Positions 1 to 8,546 of a stretch of 64,000 bases of DNA are shown here, piece after piece. Position 1 is the first letter of the stretch, and the number at the start of each line of letters is the position of its first letter. The DNA is from RYN-230 sp963717125 (GTDB taxonomy: Bacteria > Actinomycetota > Actinomycetes > Streptosporangiales > Streptosporangiaceae). The notes below the pieces were generated by a model. It had not been told where the DNA came from and did no database searches. It saw only the letters and a program-made list of their open reading frames with translations. The stretch covers positions 1 through 64,000 of the forward strand of contig CAVQVG010000020.1 of the NCBI GenBank assembly GCA_963717125.1, given 5' to 3'. Both the position numbers and the translations under genes were made by a program.

Positions 1-1175
1 CCGGGGTCGGCCGTGCCGAGCAGCGGCTCGTCGGGGGAGCGGAGGTCGGCGGCGGGCAGGCCGCCGGGGTAGAGCTGCCTGACCCGGGCGGTGACCGCGA
101 TGGCTATCTGCACGTGCTGGCGGCGGCTGGCGGCGTAGAAGCCCTGCGCGTCCGTGCTGAGCTTGGGCTGGGCGTGCAGCGGCTTGTCGCTCACCGCAAG
201 CAGCGTGGCGGTCGGGATCCGGTAGCGGAACCCGTTCGCGGCCACGGTCGCCGATTCCATGTCCACGGCCAGCGCGCGGGACAGCCGCAGCCGGTCCGCC
301 ACCAGGGCCAGGTGCAGTTCCCAGTTGCGGTTCGCGGTGGTGAACACGGTGCCCATCCGGCTCGTCAGGCCGCGCTCGGCCAGCTCGCTGAGCAGCAGCG
401 TGTTCAGCGTGTAGTTGGAGATGACCGGCACGCTCAGCGGCAGGATCTCGTCCAGCACGTGGTCATCGCGCAGGTAGCCGGTGGCCAGCACCAGGTCCCC
501 GATGTCCTGGTGATTGCGCAGCCCGGCGCAGTGCCCGATCATCAGCACCAGGTCCGGGCGGAGCACCGCGAGATGGTCGGTGATGGTCTTGGCGTTGGAC
601 GGGCCGACCCCGATGTTCACCATGGTCACGCCGGCCCGGCCGGGCAGCTGGTAGTGCCAGGCGGGCATCTGGCGGCCGCCGGTGTCCGGGCCGGTGCAGC
701 CGGGCAGCGCGGCGCGGAACTCCTCGACGTGCCAGGCGTAGTTGGTGAGCAGCACGTACCGCTGGAAGGCGGTGGCCGGCGTCCCGGTGTAGTGCTCGAG
801 CCGGTCGATGGACAGCGCCATGCGCTCCGGGGCGAACAGGAACAGCTTCTTGCGCCGCAGATCCCAGCGGGTCTCGTCGACGGCCGGGCCGATCCTGGGG
901 TCGTGCAGGTCCAGCGCTTCGCGCCCCGGGCTGACCGAGATCCCGGCGCCGTGGGCGGCCAGCCGGGCCAGCTCGCGTTCCAGGTACCAGCGGATCGCGT
1001 CCGGCGCGGCGAATTCCCCCTGCAGCACGGGGTTGTGCTGCGACCAGGGCCGGCCCACGGTCAGCAGCGGGTACCGGCCCGCGCTGGCCGCCGCCTCCAT
1101 CGCGTCACACAGCCGGGCGATCTCGGCCGCCCGCTCGTTATCCGCGATAGCGGCAAAATCCGCGGATACCGTCAT
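1..1175 (-). CDS. amn: AMP nucleosidase, 3' end cut by window edge
   Basis: Hydrolyses AMP to adenine and ribose 5-phosphate in the cytoplasm. The first 391 residues are visible; the family is usually about 480, so the C-terminus lies outside the window. The N-terminal AMP-nucleosidase domain (about 1-170, with GRPWSQHNPVLQG near 33) is followed by the nucleoside-phosphorylase-like domain, with VNIGVGPSNAKT from about 186, GHCAGLR near 212 and the substrate-binding VDMESATVA near 304. I chose the ATG at 1175 because the ATG just upstream runs into a stop after three codons. Adenylate kinase and a PRPP-synthetase homologue lie 2-4 kb away and fit AMP/ribose-phosphate salvage. The assignment is firm. 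Confidence 0.93.
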   Translation of the reverse strand, partial: MTVSADFAAIADNERAAEIARLCDAMEAAASAGRYPLLTVGRPWSQHNPVLQGEFAAPDAIRWYLERELARLAAHGAGISVSPGREALDLHDPRIGPAVDETRWDLRRKKLFLFAPERMALSIDRLEHYTGTPATAFQRYVLLTNYAWHVEEFRAALPGCTGPDTGGRQMPAWHYQLPGRAGVTMVNIGVGPSNAKTITDHLAVLRPDLVLMIGHCAGLRNHQDIGDLVLATGYLRDDHVLDEILPLSVPVISNYTLNTLLLSELAERGLTSRMGTVFTTANRNWELHLALVADRLRLSRALAVDMESATVAANGFRYRIPTATLLAVSDKPLHAQPKLSTDAQGFYAASRRQHVQIAIAVTARVRQLYPGGLPAADLRSPDEPLLGTADP

Positions 1176-1300
1176 CCGGTCATCATGCCAGCCGCGGGGC
1201 AGGCTTCACCGGCGCGACAGACGGTGTTCACGGCGGGTAGGCCTGGACACGGTTGGGTGGGGCCCGGAGAGCGGGCAGGCCCGGGCCACGGAGAGGTGCC

Positions 1301-2245
1301 ATGCGGTCAAGGCGGCTGAGGTCCATGGGGCGATCGCGGGCGGGCCGGGTCACCGCCACTGGCGTGGCGCTGGCCACGCTGCTGGCTGCCGCCCCGTCCG
1401 GGGTGGCAGCCAGCGTGCTGGCCCCGGGCGGACATCGCGGGGGCGCGCCCGGGGCCAGCGGCAACCTGCTGGCCGACGGTGACGCCGGCGCGGGGTACTG
1501 CATGGCCAACTACCACGCGGTGTACCACCCGAGCGACGAGAACTACCTGGCCATCGCCGGCGGCGACACGTACGCCAAGGGCGCCATCTACTGGCCGGAC
1601 ATCAAGGACCCGCACCCGAACCTCGGGGACGAGCTGCAGGCCAGGTCGATGAGCTGGATGGCCTACGAGCAGGGCATGGGCTACCGGTGCAACGACCGCG
1701 AATCGACCGAGTTCACGTACGACAAGTACTACTACCCGGACGACGCGCCGTTCATCAACTACACCGACGTCAGCGGCGACCGGGCCCGGTGCAAGGCGCA
1801 CCTGGTCAGCACCAGGCTGCTCGGGCCAGCTCTGCATAACGCCAGTACCACGCCGGCGTTCTCCTGGATCGCGGCCGACGACTACTACGACGGCGAGTCG
1901 GCTGGCAACGGTGACCGGCACAGCCGCGAAGTGCAGGACGGCTGGCTGCAGCGGACCATCGCCCCGATCCTGGCCTCGCCGGCCTGGCACACCCAGACGT
2001 CGCTGCTGATCATCACCTGGGACGAGGCGGGCGTGACCAAGCGGACCGCGGAGGCGGGCAACCGGGTGGCGACCATCGTGGTCGGCTCGCTGGGCACGGT
2101 GCGGGCCGGCTACGTCAGCCAGGTCCGCTACGACCACTTCTCGACCGCGCGCACCATCGAGGCAGCCCTCGGGCTGGCCCCGTTCACCGCGAACGACGAG
2201 TACGCGACCCCGTTCAACGACGTGTTCACCCGGCGGGGCCGCTGA
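1301..2245 (+). CDS. Secreted phosphoesterase-family protein with incomplete metal site
   Basis: About 314 residues. A basic N-terminus and hydrophobic stretch (16-37) look like a signal peptide. The rest resembles the phosphoesterase/acid phosphatase family (PF04185): HPSDENYLA at 76-84 matches the family HPSxxNY segment that carries the nucleophile, and IITWDEAG matches the distal metal-binding segment. The usual N-terminal Glu-Asn metal-binding motif, expected just after the signal peptide, is absent; only about 30 low-complexity residues separate signal and HPS region. The ATG at 1301 is preceded by GAGAGGTG. It is probably exported. Without the Glu-Asn pair, catalysis is doubtful. Family assignment is good, activity uncertain. 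Confidence 0.75.
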   Translation: MRSRRLRSMGRSRAGRVTATGVALATLLAAAPSGVAASVLAPGGHRGGAPGASGNLLADGDAGAGYCMANYHAVYHPSDENYLAIAGGDTYAKGAIYWPDIKDPHPNLGDELQARSMSWMAYEQGMGYRCNDRESTEFTYDKYYYPDDAPFINYTDVSGDRARCKAHLVSTRLLGPALHNASTTPAFSWIAADDYYDGESAGNGDRHSREVQDGWLQRTIAPILASPAWHTQTSLLIITWDEAGVTKRTAEAGNRVATIVVGSLGTVRAGYVSQVRYDHFSTARTIEAALGLAPFTANDEYATPFNDVFTRRGR

Positions 2246-2279
2246 GACCTGGCCGGGCGCCGCCGGGTACCGTCGGCGC

Positions 2280-3113
2280 ATGCGATTTGCCACCATCCGG
2301 ACCGCTGACGGCAGCACCGCGGCGCGGCTCGACGGCGACATGCTGATCCCGCTGGCCGCCGCGGACGTGGGCGAACTGCTGGCGGCCGGGGACCCGGCCG
2401 CGGTTGCCGAGCGGCCCGGGGCCAGCCCGGTGCCGGCCAGCGACACCAGCTTCGCGCCCGTGGTGCCGCGGCCGTCCAAGGTGATCTGCGTCGGGCTCAA
2501 CTACCGCGAGCACATCCTGGAGACCGGGCGCGAGCTGCCCGAGTACCCCACGCTGTTCGCCAAGTTCGCGGACACCCTGCTGGGCGCGCGCGACGAGCTG
2601 AGGCTGCCCGCGGTGAGCGACCGGGTCGACTGGGAGGTCGAGCTCGCGGTGATCATCGGCCGGCCGGTGTACCGGGCCGGCCGGGACGAGGCCGCGGCCG
2701 CGATCGCGGGCTACACGGTCAGCAACGACGTGAGCATGCGCGACTGGCAGCGCCGCACCGTGCAGTGGCTGCAGGGCAAGGCGTTCCAGCACACCACCCC
2801 GGTGGGCCCGTACCTGGTCACCGGGGACGAGGTGGGCGACGCCGCGGACCTGGAGATCCGCTGCGAGGTGGACGGCGTGGTGAGGCAGCAGTCCCGGACC
2901 TCCGACCTGCTGTTCAGCCCGGCCGACATCGCCGCGTACGCCAGCCAGGTGATCACCCTGCAGCCCGGCGACCTGCTGCTCACCGGCACCCCGGGCGGGG
3001 TGGGCAACGCCCGCAAGCCGCCCATCTACCTGCAGCCGGGGCAGATCCTGCGCAGCGCGGTGGAGGGCCTCGGCGAGTGCGTCAACCAGTGTGTGCCGGA
3101 GCACGTGGGGTAG
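2280..3113 (+). CDS. Fumarylacetoacetate hydrolase family protein
   Basis: A 277-residue enzyme of the FAH superfamily, which cleaves or isomerises 2-oxo acids or acylpyruvates using a divalent metal. The family landmarks are clear: VICVGLNYREH near 68, DWEVELAVIIG near 119 (the E-x-E metal ligands), NDVSMRDWQ near 144 (the metal-binding Asp) and LLLTGTPGGVG near 240. Length matches the short bacterial FAHD1-like group. The exact substrate cannot be told; acylpyruvase/oxaloacetate decarboxylase, homoprotocatechuate-pathway isomerase and 2-keto-pentonate lyase relatives share these motifs. It begins 34 bp after the phosphoesterase and is followed by adk on the same strand. Confidence 0.88.
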   Translation: MRFATIRTADGSTAARLDGDMLIPLAAADVGELLAAGDPAAVAERPGASPVPASDTSFAPVVPRPSKVICVGLNYREHILETGRELPEYPTLFAKFADTLLGARDELRLPAVSDRVDWEVELAVIIGRPVYRAGRDEAAAAIAGYTVSNDVSMRDWQRRTVQWLQGKAFQHTTPVGPYLVTGDEVGDAADLEIRCEVDGVVRQQSRTSDLLFSPADIAAYASQVITLQPGDLLLTGTPGGVGNARKPPIYLQPGQILRSAVEGLGECVNQCVPEHVG

Positions 3114-3143
3114 CCCGGCGCGCGGATATGCGAAGGTAGCCCC

Positions 3144-3881
3144 ATGCGCAAGTACGTGATCATCGGCGTTCCGGGCAGCGGGAAGAGCACCCAGGCCGGG
3201 TGGCTGGCCCGGGACCTCGACCTGGTGCACATCAGCGTGGGCGACATCTTCCGCTGGAACGTGCAGAACCACACCAAGATGGGCGCCCAGGTACGCCGGC
3301 TCATGGCGTCGGGCGAGCTGGTCGGCGACGACCTGGCCGAGGCGGTGACCGCGGAGCGGCTGGCCGACCACGACTGGAACTACGGGTTCATCATCGACGG
3401 GTTCCCGCGCAACGCCCGGCAGGCCGACTTCTTCCTGGAGAGCTACGACATCGACGCGGTGATCCACCTGGACATGCCCGATGCCGAGGTGCGCAAGCGG
3501 GTGCTGGCCCGGCGGCTGTGCTCGGGCTGCGGCCTGGACTACAACCTGATCCAGGGACGGCCGCGGGAAGAGGGCAAGTGCGACGTCTGCGGCGGGACCC
3601 TGGTCACCCGCGAGGACGACACCGAGGAGGCTCTGGCCGTCCGGCTGCGTGACTACCACGAGAAGACCGACCCGGTGCTGGCCATCTTCGCCGGCAAGGA
3701 GTACGTGCTGACCATCGACGCCACGCGGGACCCGGAAGAGGTGCAGCAGGCCATCCGGGACGCCCTCGGGCTGCCCGCGCCCACCCCGGCAGCCTCGGCG
3801 ACTCCGGCCGGCACCGCGACCCCGGCAGGCACCGCGACTTCGGCAGGCACCGCGACTTCGGCAGGCACCGCGCAGCCGTGA
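3144..3881 (+). CDS. adk: Adenylate kinase with zinc LID and repetitive tail
   Basis: Phosphotransfer ATP + AMP = 2 ADP. GVPGSGKST (8-16) is the P-loop, DGFPRN (near 90) binds AMP, and the LID carries two Cys pairs (CSGC and CDVC, about 128-153), so a zinc-bearing long form. RLRDYHEKTDPV closes the LID. Residues from about 212 on form a Pro/Thr/Ala/Gly tail of four near-identical 6-residue units not expected in Adk. At 245 residues it is about 30 longer than usual because of this tail. It is separate from any ribosomal-protein operon, so it may be a second Adk. The stop overlaps the GTG of glycerate kinase (GTGA), implying translational coupling. Confidence 0.93.
   Translation: MRKYVIIGVPGSGKSTQAGWLARDLDLVHISVGDIFRWNVQNHTKMGAQVRRLMASGELVGDDLAEAVTAERLADHDWNYGFIIDGFPRNARQADFFLESYDIDAVIHLDMPDAEVRKRVLARRLCSGCGLDYNLIQGRPREEGKCDVCGGTLVTREDDTEEALAVRLRDYHEKTDPVLAIFAGKEYVLTIDATRDPEEVQQAIRDALGLPAPTPAASATPAGTATPAGTATSAGTATSAGTAQP
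3798..3869. repeat. Four 18-bp tandem repeats inside adk
   Basis: Four consecutive 18-bp units of the form GCGACTTCGGCAGGCACC (3798, 3816, 3834, 3852) encode A-T-(P/S)-A-G-T units at the adenylate kinase C-terminus. The last two units are identical, the first two differ by one to three bases. A unit gain or loss would stay in frame. Confidence 0.95.
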
Positions 3882-4980
3882 GGGTCGTGGTCGCCCCGGA
3901 TTCGTTCAAGGGCAGCCTCGCGGCGGCCGGGGCCGCCGCCGCCCTGGCCGCCGGGTGGCAGGCCATCCGGCCGGAGGACGAGGTGGTCGCGGTCCCGCTG
4001 GCCGACGGCGGCGAGGGCACGCTGGACGTGCTGGCCGCCGCGGTGCCCGGCGCCCGCTGGCAGCGGGCCCAGGTGACCGGGCGGCCGGCCAGCCGGTGGA
4101 CTGCCCGTGGCTGGACCTGCCCGACGGCACCGCCGCGGTGGAACTGGCCGCGGCCAGCGGGCTGCCGCTGCTCAGCCGGCCGGACCCGCTGGGTGCGCAG
4201 ACCATCGGGCTCGGCGAGGTGATCGGCTGCGCGCTGGACGCCGGGGCCCGGCAGGTGACGATCGCGCTCGGCGGCTCCGCGTCCACCGACGGCGGGACGG
4301 GCGCGCTGGCCGCGCTGGGCGCCCGGTTCCTGGACGCCGACGGCCGCCCGCTGCCCGCGGGCGGCGGCGCGCTGCGTGACCTGGCCGCGGTGGACCTGAC
4401 CGGGCTGCGCCCGCCGCCGCCCGGCGGGGTCAGCTGCCTGTCCGACGTCGGTGCGCCGCTGCTCGGCCCGGCCGGCGCGGCCGTGGTGTTCGGTCCGCAG
4501 AAGGGCGCCAGCCCGGCCGACGTCGCGTTGCTCGGCGAGGGCCTGGCCCGGCTGGCCGGGCTGCTGGGCGGCGACCCGGATGCGCCCGGCGCCGGCGCGG
4601 CGGGGGGGACCGGTTACGGGCTGGCCGCCGGGTGGGGCGCGGTGATCACGCCCGGCGCGCCGCAGCTGGGCCGGCTGGCCGGCCTGGACCAGGCGCTGGC
4701 CGGGGCCGGGCTGGTCATCACCGGCGAGGGGCGGTACGACCAGACGTCGGGCACCGGCAAGGTAGCTGGGGCGGTGTTCGCCGCCGCCGCGGCGGCCCGG
4801 GTGCCGGCCGCGCTGGTCGCCGGCCAGGTCGCGGCCCGCCCGCCGGCCGGCGTGCGGCACGTCGTCTCACTGGCCGGGCTGGCCGGCGGGGCGCCGCAGG
4901 CGCTGGCCGACCCGGTCCGCTACCTGCGCCTGGCCGGGCAGCAGCTGGCTGTGCTGACCAGGCCGGACGCGGCGGGATAG
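3878..4980 (+). pseudogene. Glycerate kinase, single frameshift
   Basis: A type-1 glycerate kinase (glycerate to phosphoglycerate with ATP), broken by one frameshift. The 5' frame starts at GTG 3878 with VVVAPDSFKGSL, the family N-terminus, and ADGGEGTLDVLAAA. Near 4085-4098 homology jumps one base back into another frame: PVDCPWLDLPDGTAAVEL, then GLGEVIGCALDAG, ALGGSASTDGGTGAL and GEGRYDQTSGTGK, running to a stop at 4980. Both halves are otherwise intact, and a single missing base in a GGCCGGCCAGCCGG stretch explains the break. It may be a sequencing error rather than true decay. Start overlaps the adk stop. Confidence 0.88.
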
Positions 4981-4999
4981 CACCCACTACCCTGGGCGG

Positions 5000-5941
5000 G
5001 TGCGGGAGATCGCGGTATTCAGCGGGAGCGCCCACCCGGAGCTGGCGGCCGAGATCTGCACCCACCTCGGCGAACGGCTGCGCCCGGTGCGGCTGATCCG
5101 GTTCGCCAACGACTGCCTGGAGGCCCAGCTCCAGTCCAACTGCCGGGAACGTGACGTGTTCCTCATCCAGCCGCTGTCCGCGCCGGTCCAGGAGCATCTG
5201 GTCGAGCTGCTGCTGATGCTGGACGCGGCGCGCGGCGCCTCGGCGGCCCGGGTCACCGCCGTGATACCGCACTTCGCGTACGCGCGCTCGGACAAGAAGG
5301 ACATGCCCCGGGTGTCCATCGGCGGCCGCCTCGTCGCCGACCTGCTGGTCACGGCCGGCGCGAACCGGGTGCTCACGATGACCCTGCACTCGCCGCAGGT
5401 GCACGGGTTCTTCTCGGTCCCGGTGGACCACCTGCACGCGCTCCGCGAGCTGGCCGGCCATTTCCGCGGCCAGGATCTGTCGAACACCGTCGTGGTCTCC
5501 CCGGACCTGGGCAACGCCAAGGCGGCCGCCGCTTTCGCCCGGCGGCTCGACCTGCCGCTGGCGGCCGGCGCGAAGCAGCGGCTCAGCGACCAGCAGGTCA
5601 TCATCACCTCGATCATCGGCGACGTCACCGGCCGGGACGTGATCGTGGTGGACGACGAGATCGCCCGCGGCACCACCGTCCTCGAGCTGCTCGCGCGGCT
5701 GCGCGAGCGGGACGTGCGGTCGGTCCGGGTGGCCTGCACGCACGGCCTGTTCACCGACGGGGCGCTGCCGCGGATCGAGGCCGCTCCCGAGGTCACCGAG
5801 GTGGTCTGCACCAACACCGTGCCGATCCCGGAACAGCTGCTCGGCGGCAAGCTGACCGTCATATCGCTCGCGTCGGCCCTGGCCGAGGCCATCCGCCGGA
5901 TCCACGAAGGCGAATCGGTCAGCGTCCTCTTCGCGACCTGA
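5000..5941 (+). CDS. prs: Ribose-phosphate pyrophosphokinase family protein
   Basis: Makes PRPP from ribose 5-phosphate and ATP, releasing AMP. The 313 residues span the two phosphoribosyltransferase-like domains. VFSGSAHPELA is the N-terminus, RDVFLIQPL and VIPHFAYARSDKKD (near 94) match ATP-binding segments, MTLHSPQVHGFFSVPVDHL the allosteric/active loop, VVSPDLGNAK the central strand and VIVVDDEIARGTT (near 215) the PRPP-binding loop. That loop differs from the usual DDxIxTGGT form of housekeeping Prs, so this may be a divergent paralogue. GTG start at 5000. Neighbouring AMP nucleosidase and adenylate kinase would supply ribose 5-phosphate and recycle AMP. Confidence 0.87.
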   Translation: MREIAVFSGSAHPELAAEICTHLGERLRPVRLIRFANDCLEAQLQSNCRERDVFLIQPLSAPVQEHLVELLLMLDAARGASAARVTAVIPHFAYARSDKKDMPRVSIGGRLVADLLVTAGANRVLTMTLHSPQVHGFFSVPVDHLHALRELAGHFRGQDLSNTVVVSPDLGNAKAAAAFARRLDLPLAAGAKQRLSDQQVIITSIIGDVTGRDVIVVDDEIARGTTVLELLARLRERDVRSVRVACTHGLFTDGALPRIEAAPEVTEVVCTNTVPIPEQLLGGKLTVISLASALAEAIRRIHEGESVSVLFAT

Positions 5942-5992
5942 GCATGTTCGCGGCTGTTACGTTCGGCTCAGGGCGTCGGTCTGGAGGTGGCG

Positions 5993-6436
5993 GTGCGGGC
6001 GTACCCGGTATCGGTGAAGGGCGTGGTAGCCCGGGACGGGCGGATCCTGCTACTGCTCAACGAGCGCGGCGAGTGGGAGCTGCCCGGCGGGCGGCTGGAG
6101 ATCGGTGAGACCCCGGAGCAATGCGTGGTCCGGGAGATCGCTGAGGAGACCGGGTGGGCCGTGACCGCCGGGCCGATTCTGGACGCCTGGCTGTATCACA
6201 TCACCCAGGCGGGCAAGCATGTGTTCATCGTCACCTACGCCTGCCAGCTCAACCCCGGGCAGGAGGCCCAGGACCCGGTGCTCTCGGACGAGCACCAGCG
6301 GATCGGCCTGTTCACTCCTGAGGAGATCGCTGGCCTGGCCATGCCGCGCGGCTACCAGGACTCGATCGCTACCTGGTCGGCGTCACTGACCCGCGTGACG
6401 GCGAGCACGCCGCCAGTTCTCAGGCGTCTTCAATAG
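5993..6436 (+). CDS. Nudix hydrolase
   Basis: A small (147-residue) Nudix pyrophosphohydrolase. The Nudix box is complete and canonical: GGRLEIGETPEQ then VREIAEETGW (residues about 29-51), giving the G-x5-E-x7-REUxEExGU pattern with the metal-binding glutamates. Substrate is unknown; the family cleaves nucleoside diphosphates linked to a moiety X. GTG at 5993 sits five bases after GGAGG; an in-frame GTG at 5987 overlaps that ribosome site and is less likely. The 3' end overlaps the convergent molybdenum hydroxylase gene by 17 bp. Confidence 0.88.
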   Translation: MRAYPVSVKGVVARDGRILLLLNERGEWELPGGRLEIGETPEQCVVREIAEETGWAVTAGPILDAWLYHITQAGKHVFIVTYACQLNPGQEAQDPVLSDEHQRIGLFTPEEIAGLAMPRGYQDSIATWSASLTRVTASTPPVLRRLQ

Positions 6437-8546
6437 CTCTGGTGATCTGCTCCGTGGTGAGGGGCAGGTCGCGGACGCGGACGCCGACCGCGTCGGCCAC
6501 GGCGTTGCCGATGGCACCCGCCACCGGGCCCTGGGCCAGTTCGCCGGCCCCGGTGGCCGGCTGATCCGAGGCGACGATGCGCACCGCCACCTCAGGCATG
6601 TCGGTGAATCGCAGGATCGGGTAGCTCTCCCACGTCACCGACGTGATCTTGGTCCGGTCGAAGCGAACCCGCTCGCGCAGCGCCCAGCTCGCGCTCTGCA
6701 GCGCGCCCCCCTCGACCTGGTTGCGCACGCCGTCGGGGTTGATCACCCGGCCCACGTCCACGGCCAGCCACAGCCGGCGGAGTTTGATGCTCGTGTCCGC
6801 GGCCACCTCGGCGACCGCGGCGCAGTAGCCGGACGTGCCCTTGTACCGGGCGAAAGCCAGCCCGAAGCCGGTGCCCTCGGCACGGGGCCGGCCCGCCCAG
6901 CCCGCGAAGCCGGCTACCTCCTCGATGACCCGGCGGGCCCGCGTGTCGCTCAGGTGGGCCAGCCGGAACGCGGCCGGGTCGGCGCCGGCCACCGCCGCCA
7001 GCTCGTCCATGAACGACTCGATCGCGAACACGTTGAGGAACGCGCCCAGGGAGCGCAGCGACGAGGTCCTGATCGGCATGCTGCGCAGCCGGTGCCTGGT
7101 CACCGCCAGGTCCGGGATGTCGTAGCCGGGCACCGCGTTGCGGGTCGCGCCCATCGCACCGCTGGGCGCGCCGTCCGGCGCGGCGGGGATCGGCGTGCCC
7201 CCGGCGACGTGGGACAGGCCGAGAAGCCGGGGCTCGCCGCCGATACCGGGCCGGCCGAGGAAGCCGTTGCTCCACACGTCCTGCCGCCAGGTCTGGATCC
7301 GGCCCGACTCATCCAGGCCAGCCGACAGCCGGGCCAGCATGGCCGGGCCCACCGGCCCCCAGCCGAGCTCGTCTTCGCGGGACCAGAGCACCCGCACCGG
7401 GCGGCCGGGCAGCTGCCGGGCCAGCAGCACCGCGTCGGCGGCCGCGTCGTCCGAGGCGTTGTGCCCGTACACCCCGGCGCCTTCCACGTGCCGGACGGTC
7501 ACCTGGCCGGGGTCGAGGCCCAGCCCGGCCGCCAGCGCCCGGCGCAGCGGGAACGGCCCCTGGCTGTGGGCCCACACGGTGATCCGCGGCGCGCCGTCCG
7601 GGTCGCTGTCCCAGCGGGCGATCGCGCAGCTCGGCGCCATCGAGGCGTGCGCGATGAACGGGCGGGTGAACTCCGCCTGCCGGGTGCTGCGCACCCGGGC
7701 GGCCGCGGCCGGGTCGTGCCGCCGTTCGACCGGCTGGTCCTCGGTGGGCTGGCCGAGCAGGAAGCCCTTCAGGTCATCTTCATCGGGCAGCGACTCCCGG
7801 GCCGTCCACCGGGCCGCCCGGGCCAGCCGGGCCGCCGCGGTCACCGCGACCCGGTCCTGGCTGGCCAGCACGGCCAGGAACGAGCCGTCCCGGACCACCG
7901 CCAGTACGCCTCCGGGCAGGTCCACGGGGCCGACGTCGTCCAGCGTGGCGGCCGGGCCGGGCGGCCGGATCACCCGGCCGAACACCATGCCCGGCAGCAC
8001 CAGGTCGTGCAGGAACCGGGGGCGGCCGGTGGCCTTGTCGGGCAGGTCGATCCGTGGCGCGCTGCGGCCGGCCACCGACCACTGGCCGGCCGGCTTGGCT
8101 GCGGTGTCCTCGGCGGCGGCCCGGTCCAGCAGGCCGGGCTCGTCCAGCGACCAGTAGCTGAGCCCGGTGTCGGCGCCGTCGGCGGCCAGGATCGCGCCGT
8201 CCCGGACGGCCAGCGCCGCCGGGTCGGTGTCCAGCTTGGCCGCGGCCGCGGCCAGCACCGCCGCCCGGACCTGCGCGCAGGCCTGGCGGAGCGCCCCGCC
8301 GGAATCCTCGATGGACCGGCTGCCGGAGGTCACGCCCTCGTCCGGGCTGGTGTCCGTGCTGACCGGCGCGACCTGGACACGGCCCAGCGCGACGTCGAGT
8401 TCTTCTGCCGCGATCTGGGCCAGCGCGGTCCACACGCCCTGGCCGTACTCGACCTTGCCCGGGTGGATGGTGACCCGGCCGGGGGAGCTGAAGTCGAGCC
8501 AGCGGCGCAGCTCCGGGTTGGCGGCCAGGCTGGGGGACCGTGTCAT
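6420..8546 (-). CDS. Molybdopterin-binding subunit, isoquinoline 1-oxidoreductase-like
   Basis: Large subunit (708 residues) of a xanthine-dehydrogenase/aldehyde-oxidase family enzyme that hydroxylates a heteroaromatic or aldehyde carbon using water. VTIHPGKVEYGQGVWTAL, DKATGRPRFLHDLVLPGM (the a/b hammerhead region), FIAHASMAP, VEGAGVYGHNASDD and the C-terminal GELAQGPVAGAIGNAVADA (carrying the catalytic Glu region) mark the family. Only a 2Fe-2S partner is adjacent and no FAD subunit is seen, as in the two-subunit isoquinoline 1-oxidoreductase (IorAB) type. ATG 8546 overlaps the stop of the upstream small subunit (ATGA). Substrate unknown. Confidence 0.88.
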   Translation of the reverse strand: MTRSPSLAANPELRRWLDFSSPGRVTIHPGKVEYGQGVWTALAQIAAEELDVALGRVQVAPVSTDTSPDEGVTSGSRSIEDSGGALRQACAQVRAAVLAAAAAKLDTDPAALAVRDGAILAADGADTGLSYWSLDEPGLLDRAAAEDTAAKPAGQWSVAGRSAPRIDLPDKATGRPRFLHDLVLPGMVFGRVIRPPGPAATLDDVGPVDLPGGVLAVVRDGSFLAVLASQDRVAVTAAARLARAARWTARESLPDEDDLKGFLLGQPTEDQPVERRHDPAAAARVRSTRQAEFTRPFIAHASMAPSCAIARWDSDPDGAPRITVWAHSQGPFPLRRALAAGLGLDPGQVTVRHVEGAGVYGHNASDDAAADAVLLARQLPGRPVRVLWSREDELGWGPVGPAMLARLSAGLDESGRIQTWRQDVWSNGFLGRPGIGGEPRLLGLSHVAGGTPIPAAPDGAPSGAMGATRNAVPGYDIPDLAVTRHRLRSMPIRTSSLRSLGAFLNVFAIESFMDELAAVAGADPAAFRLAHLSDTRARRVIEEVAGFAGWAGRPRAEGTGFGLAFARYKGTSGYCAAVAEVAADTSIKLRRLWLAVDVGRVINPDGVRNQVEGGALQSASWALRERVRFDRTKITSVTWESYPILRFTDMPEVAVRIVASDQPATGAGELAQGPVAGAIGNAVADAVGVRVRDLPLTTEQITRAIEDA

